Assembly: GCF_003001815.1 (NCBI RefSeq)
Contig: NZ_PVMZ01000007.1
Coordinates: forward strand, 310,001-374,000
From: Actinoplanes italicus
Lineage (GTDB): Bacteria; Actinomycetota; Actinomycetes; Mycobacteriales; Micromonosporaceae
DNA: 64,000 nt
Direction of reading: 5' to 3'
The position numbers and the translations under genes are program-made. Positions 63,632-64,000 of this stretch are shown here, in pieces. The number at the start of each line of letters is the position of its first letter. The stretch's first letter is position 1. Below the pieces are notes generated by a model. It saw only the letters and a program-made list of their open reading frames with translations. It was not told where the DNA came from and made no database searches.

Positions 63632-64000
63632 CGGTGGTAACCGTTGTGCCGGGGGCAGAGGTGGCCGGCCGGGTCGAGCGGCTGGCCGCAGAGCGGGCAC
63701 GGCGGGCGGCCGGCGGCCACCACGCGACGGGCCCGGTCGATGAACGCGCGAGTCGCGTCGGGGGTCAGCCTCACCCGCAGCCGGTCGAGGTCGTCGTCGG
63801 GCTCGTCGTCCTCGTCGTCGTCGTCGTGATCCTCGTCGTCGTCATCGTCCTCGAGCGGGTCGCCCATGAGGTCGGGCTCCGGCTCACCGGCCTCGATGGC
63901 CTCGATCACGACGGTGCTGGTGTCGACGTCGAACGCCAGACCCAGGGTGCCGACCCGGAACTCCTCGTCGACCGGGGAGTCGAGCGGCTCGTTGTCGTGC
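63628..64000 (-). CDS. DUF3090 family protein, N-terminus outside window
   Basis: C-terminal 123 residues only; the frame is open to the right edge. It reads FRVGTLGLAFDVDTSTVVI, then an acidic low-complexity run (DDDDDEDHDDDDEDDEPDD), LRVRLTPDATRAFIDRARRVV and a zinc-binding CPLCGQPLDPAGHLCPRHNG at the end, which is the DUF3090 signature. Function unknown; the pair with the SCO1664 gene and mshC is conserved. Confidence 0.88.
   Translation of the reverse strand, partial: HDNEPLDSPVDEEFRVGTLGLAFDVDTSTVVIEAIEAGEPEPDLMGDPLEDDDDDEDHDDDDEDDEPDDDLDRLRVRLTPDATRAFIDRARRVVAAGRPPCPLCGQPLDPAGHLCPRHNGYHR

Noticed and set aside
1..64000. Prophage, transposon or integrated plasmid
   Set aside because: No integrase, transposase, terminase, conjugation gene or target-site duplication was seen. 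Accessory genes appear as small regulatory insertions in a conserved backbone.

Overview
This window is a high-GC actinomycete chromosome segment, most likely from Micromonosporaceae (an Actinoplanes-like organism; the genus cannot be proven here). The reasons are uniformly GC-rich coding sequence, a complete Pup-proteasome locus (dop, pup, prcB, prcA, pafA, mpa, pafB, pafC), a mycothiol ligase (mshC), actinobacterial families (DUF3866, DUF397, DUF3090, SCO1664 family), many GTG starts and many leaderless-type promoters. There is no rRNA, tRNA, insertion sequence, prophage or CRISPR array. Most intergenic space is short; the exceptions are repeat-rich.

Left part (1-14 kb): the end of an EAL/HDOD protein and an acyl-CoA ligase precede a tightly coupled seven-gene operon (2431-11223). 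It contains a GlnX-like four-helix membrane sensor, a GlnH-like amino-acid-binding lipoprotein, an unrecognised helical protein, a PknG-type kinase with rubredoxin and TPR parts, a PP2C phosphatase, a von Willebrand A (vWA) protein and an FHA protein. The kinase, phosphatase and FHA protein carry paired N-terminal zinc ribbons. This extends the mycobacterial GlnX-GlnH-PknG nutrient-sensing relay with its own phosphatase, phosphopeptide reader and possible scaffold. It is the most interesting system in the window. It is followed by an IMPase-family phosphatase, a VOC protein, two paralogous lipoproteins, and a STAS plus STAS-HATPase pair.

Middle part (15-43 kb): the conserved proteasome neighbourhood, mostly on the minus strand. 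It runs helY, tatC, tatA, a small membrane coiled-coil protein, pafC, pafB, then a cation exporter, DUF3866, a diguanylate cyclase, an O-methyltransferase, pafA, prcA, prcB, pup, dop, two overlapping paralogous acyltransferases, mpa, a ferredoxin, a hypothetical gene, trmI, an M50 protease and a RecB-family nuclease. Hairpins separate pup from prcBA and prcBA from pafA.

Right part (44-64 kb): a LuxR-type response regulator with a 30-bp minisatellite inside its receiver domain, a HAD phosphatase, a zinc protease, a MacB/FtsX-type ABC pair, an ArsR/SRPBCC pair, a PAC2 protein, an XRE/DUF397 pair, a GntR regulator, an S33-like hydrolase, a histidine kinase and response regulator, a Gly/Tyr-rich secreted protein, and mshC with SCO1664-family and DUF3090 genes.

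Two genome-wide habits stand out. First, at four minus-strand genes the last codons, including the stop codon, are tandemly duplicated into the downstream spacer; at one other gene the ribosome-binding site and start codon are duplicated. Second, a TAG--T hexamer lies 6-9 bases before the start codon of many genes, which is the signature of leaderless transcription.
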